12,922 nt of DNA from DATJXG01 sp035500455 (GTDB lineage Bacteria; Acidobacteriota; Terriglobia; Terriglobales; Acidobacteriaceae). Numbering within the stretch: the first letter of the stretch is position 1; each line of letters opens with the position of its first letter. The position numbers and the translations under genes are program-made. The stretch covers positions 1 through 12,922 of the forward strand of contig DATJXG010000456.1 in assembly GCA_035500455.1 (NCBI GenBank). The letters run 5' to 3'. A model generated the notes under the pieces. It had not been told where the DNA came from, searched no databases, and worked only from the letters and a program-made list of their open reading frames with translations. Below, piece by piece: positions 11,444 to 12,922 of the stretch.

Positions 11444-12577
11444 CTACGCCCGCAAATATGCTCCGTCGTCGTTGAACTGCGTGGGCTGGCCTTTTGGCTG
11501 CTGATACAGGTGCGCCACATCCACCAGAATCTGGCCGTCGGGCGCGATCTCCACGTGGGCGCGGTCCATGGGCCGCGGCGCCGGCCCTTCAAAATTGATT
11601 CCTTCGCTGTCATAGCCGCTGCCGTGGCAGGGGCACTTGAACTTGTTCTCCGCCGGCTTCCAGTCGGGGGTGCAGCCCAGGTGGGTGCAGCGGGCGAAGA
11701 TCACGAACAGGCGGTCGGGGGTGCGGTCCACCCAGATGCGGAATTTCTGCTGCCACTTGGTGTCCACCCCCAAGCCGTAATCTTCGGGATAGCCGATCTT
11801 GAAGCTGGTGGCCGGCTCGAACAGCGTGCGCGGCAGAAAGAAGCGGAAGAACGCCAGGAACCACGCGGTAAGGAAAGCAGCGACGGCGGCCCAGGCAAAG
11901 CGGCGGCGGCCCTGGTTGATTTCGTTATCTTCGGGACCGACGGCGGCCACGCCACCCGCCCTGGCAGCTTTGGAGGTTCCCACCGCGGGGGTGCCCACAT
12001 AGCTGGTGGAAATTCCTGTGCGCGCGACTGATGTTCCGACCGGGGCAGCGACGGGAGCCGGGGCCGGACGCGGCGCGGCGGGGGCAGTTGGAGCAGCGGC
12101 AGCCGCAGCTGCCGCAGGTGCGGCCGGCGCAACCGGCTCTCCCAACAACGCGGCAACTTCGGCGTCATTGAGCGTAGGCAGGTTATTCCGCTTGCGGCGC
12201 GCCTGATCGGCGGCAATCGAAGACTTGCTCCACTTCTTGCCGGCTGCGACCATCTTCTGTACTTCTTCGCTGATGGCGGCAGAAGCAGCGGCCGCGGGAG
12301 GCGGTGCTACAGGCGCGGCTGCGGGAGATGGCGGGGCGGCACTGGCGGCAGCTGGCTCCGCTGGAGGCGCGGCCGCAGCGGGCGGCGGAGCGCCGTCGCC
12401 GCGCTCCCACCAGAGGGGCTCGCCGACCTTGAGCGCCTCGATGTCGGCGTCGGTCAATAAAGGAAGACTGGAGCGCTTGCGGTACGCCTGCTCCGCCGCG
12501 ATCACCGAGCTGTTGAGCGCTTTGCGCGGAAAGGCCGGAAGCCTTCCACGAACGCCCTTGCCGCTCTCGTCTGCCAT
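11444..12577 (-). CDS. petC: Rieske [2Fe-2S] protein with long duplicated N-terminal extension
   Basis: High-potential iron-sulfur subunit that takes the first electron from quinol. In this 377-residue protein the C-terminal domain has both cluster boxes: C297-T-H299-L-G-C302 and C315-P-C317-H318-G-S-G. Cys297, His299, Cys315 and His318 are the cluster ligands, and Cys302/Cys317 the disulfide. A single membrane helix (about 227-247) is preceded by G-R-R-R-F, compatible with a Tat-type signal anchor. The unusual part is residues 1-226, presumably cytoplasmic: two copies of a motif (about 23-54 and 119-148) sharing SS..IAA(E/D)QA.RKR..LP.L.DA(D/E) and ending in GEP, joined and followed by Ala/Pro-rich linkers. 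Ordinary bacterial Rieske proteins are about 150-220 residues. The ATG at 12575-12577 follows a GGTGGGGA stretch. hemH ends 54 bp upstream, and cytochrome b starts 92 bp downstream. The symbol is by analogy. Confidence 0.95.
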   Translation of the reverse strand: MADESGKGVRGRLPAFPRKALNSSVIAAEQAYRKRSSLPLLTDADIEALKVGEPLWWERGDGAPPPAAAAPPAEPAAASAAPPSPAAAPVAPPPAAAASAAISEEVQKMVAAGKKWSKSSIAADQARRKRNNLPTLNDAEVAALLGEPVAPAAPAAAAAAAAPTAPAAPRPAPAPVAAPVGTSVARTGISTSYVGTPAVGTSKAARAGGVAAVGPEDNEINQGRRRFAWAAVAAFLTAWFLAFFRFFLPRTLFEPATSFKIGYPEDYGLGVDTKWQQKFRIWVDRTPDRLFVIFARCTHLGCTPDWKPAENKFKCPCHGSGYDSEGINFEGPAPRPMDRAHVEIAPDGQILVDVAHLYQQPKGQPTQFNDDGAYLRA

Positions 12578-12631
12578 CCGTCCCCACCGATGACGGCCTG
12601 CCGCAGTCTTAATGCCCCAGTTGAGGGTTTC

Positions 12632-12922
12632 TCAAAAGGGACTGACTACCGCAGACTCTGACGCACCCGAGGCCTCACTCCACGGTGCAATATACGGCGC
12701 TTTCCGATGCAGGCCTCGACCCTTATCGCCGCCTGCGATCGCCTCCACTTCCAGTCCCGCGGCCCGCGATACCAAATCGGCCAGCGCGGCGATGAAAGTG
12801 GGTGAATCGTTAAGCCCTGCCATCATGACAAACTTCTCAATACCCAGCGTGGCCGCCTGCTCGCGCGCTTCATGGTCGATCTCGCCGAGGGTTTCCACGT
12901 GATCGGAAACGAAAGAAATCGG
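12632..12922 (-). CDS. hemH: Ferrochelatase, C-terminal part (cut by window edge)
   Basis: Inserts Fe(II) into a porphyrin at the end of heme biosynthesis. Only the last 96 residues are in the window; the reading frame runs off the right edge, so the start is not visible. The fragment opens with PISFVSDHVETLGEIDHEAR, the conserved ferrochelatase segment with the Ser-Asp-His/Glu-Thr-Leu run and the acidic EID motif. Later comes AGLNDSPTFIAALADLV, the usual C-terminal helix region. The tail of about 40 residues after it is poorly conserved in the family. The stop (TGA) is at 12632-12634 and the Rieske gene starts 54 bp further on the same strand, so co-transcription with the heme-rich complex is likely. 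It could be protoporphyrin- or coproporphyrin-type ferrochelatase; this fragment does not decide. Confidence 0.9.
   Translation of the reverse strand, partial: PISFVSDHVETLGEIDHEAREQAATLGIEKFVMMAGLNDSPTFIAALADLVSRAAGLEVEAIAGGDKGRGLHRKAPYIAPWSEASGASESAVVSPF

Noticed and set aside
5903..12577. Alternative complex III (Act-type) as the identity of the respiratory cluster
   Set aside because: The cluster encodes a true Rieske protein and cytochrome b with four axial histidines; no ActB molybdopterin-like or NrfD-like subunit is present.

Overview
The window looks like part of a GC-rich bacterial chromosome, most probably an Acidobacteriota (Terriglobia-type) genome. That is an inference from the FtsK sequence, the gene mix and the spacer repeats; no rRNA or other marker is present to settle it. 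All nine recognisable protein genes lie on the minus strand, so the window reads biologically from right to left.

Right-hand unit (12922 to about 4835): the 3' part of ferrochelatase (hemH), then a Rieske protein with a very long N-terminal extension, a b6-type four-helix cytochrome b, a separate and enlarged subunit-IV-type cytochrome b C-terminal protein, a giant membrane-anchored octaheme cytochrome c, and a lipoprotein with plastocyanin-type copper ligands. Together they describe a quinol-oxidising Rieske/cytochrome b complex with its electron-output chain: quinol, Rieske cluster and b hemes, multiheme c, and perhaps the copper lipoprotein. Ferrochelatase at the head of the cluster fits a high heme demand.

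Left-hand unit (4606 to 10): heme A synthase (ctaA/COX15) with a TTG start, an ABC-2-type ATPase with no permease beside it, and a full-length FtsK/SpoIIIE DNA translocase. CtaA implies an aa3-type oxidase elsewhere in the genome, to which the complex may deliver electrons.

Most spacers contain inverted-repeat DNA. The best are two related elements (9178-9258 and 10220-10402) built from arrays of the heptamers TCCTTGG and TCGTTGG, each flanked by a 3-bp direct repeat and each lying the same distance after a stop codon. Others are a 196-bp region bounded by perfect 13-bp inverted repeats (5680-5875), a perfect 13-bp hairpin (4774-4802) and several small palindromes. No rRNA, tRNA, CRISPR array, integrase or transposase gene was seen.

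The most promising biology is the architecture of the bc-type complex: a Rieske protein carrying two copies of an unrecognised ~32-residue motif on its presumed cytoplasmic side, cytochrome b lacking the covalent-heme cysteine, a Qo motif that is APWY rather than PEWY, and an octaheme cytochrome made of a triheme module plus five tandem class-I-like domains.
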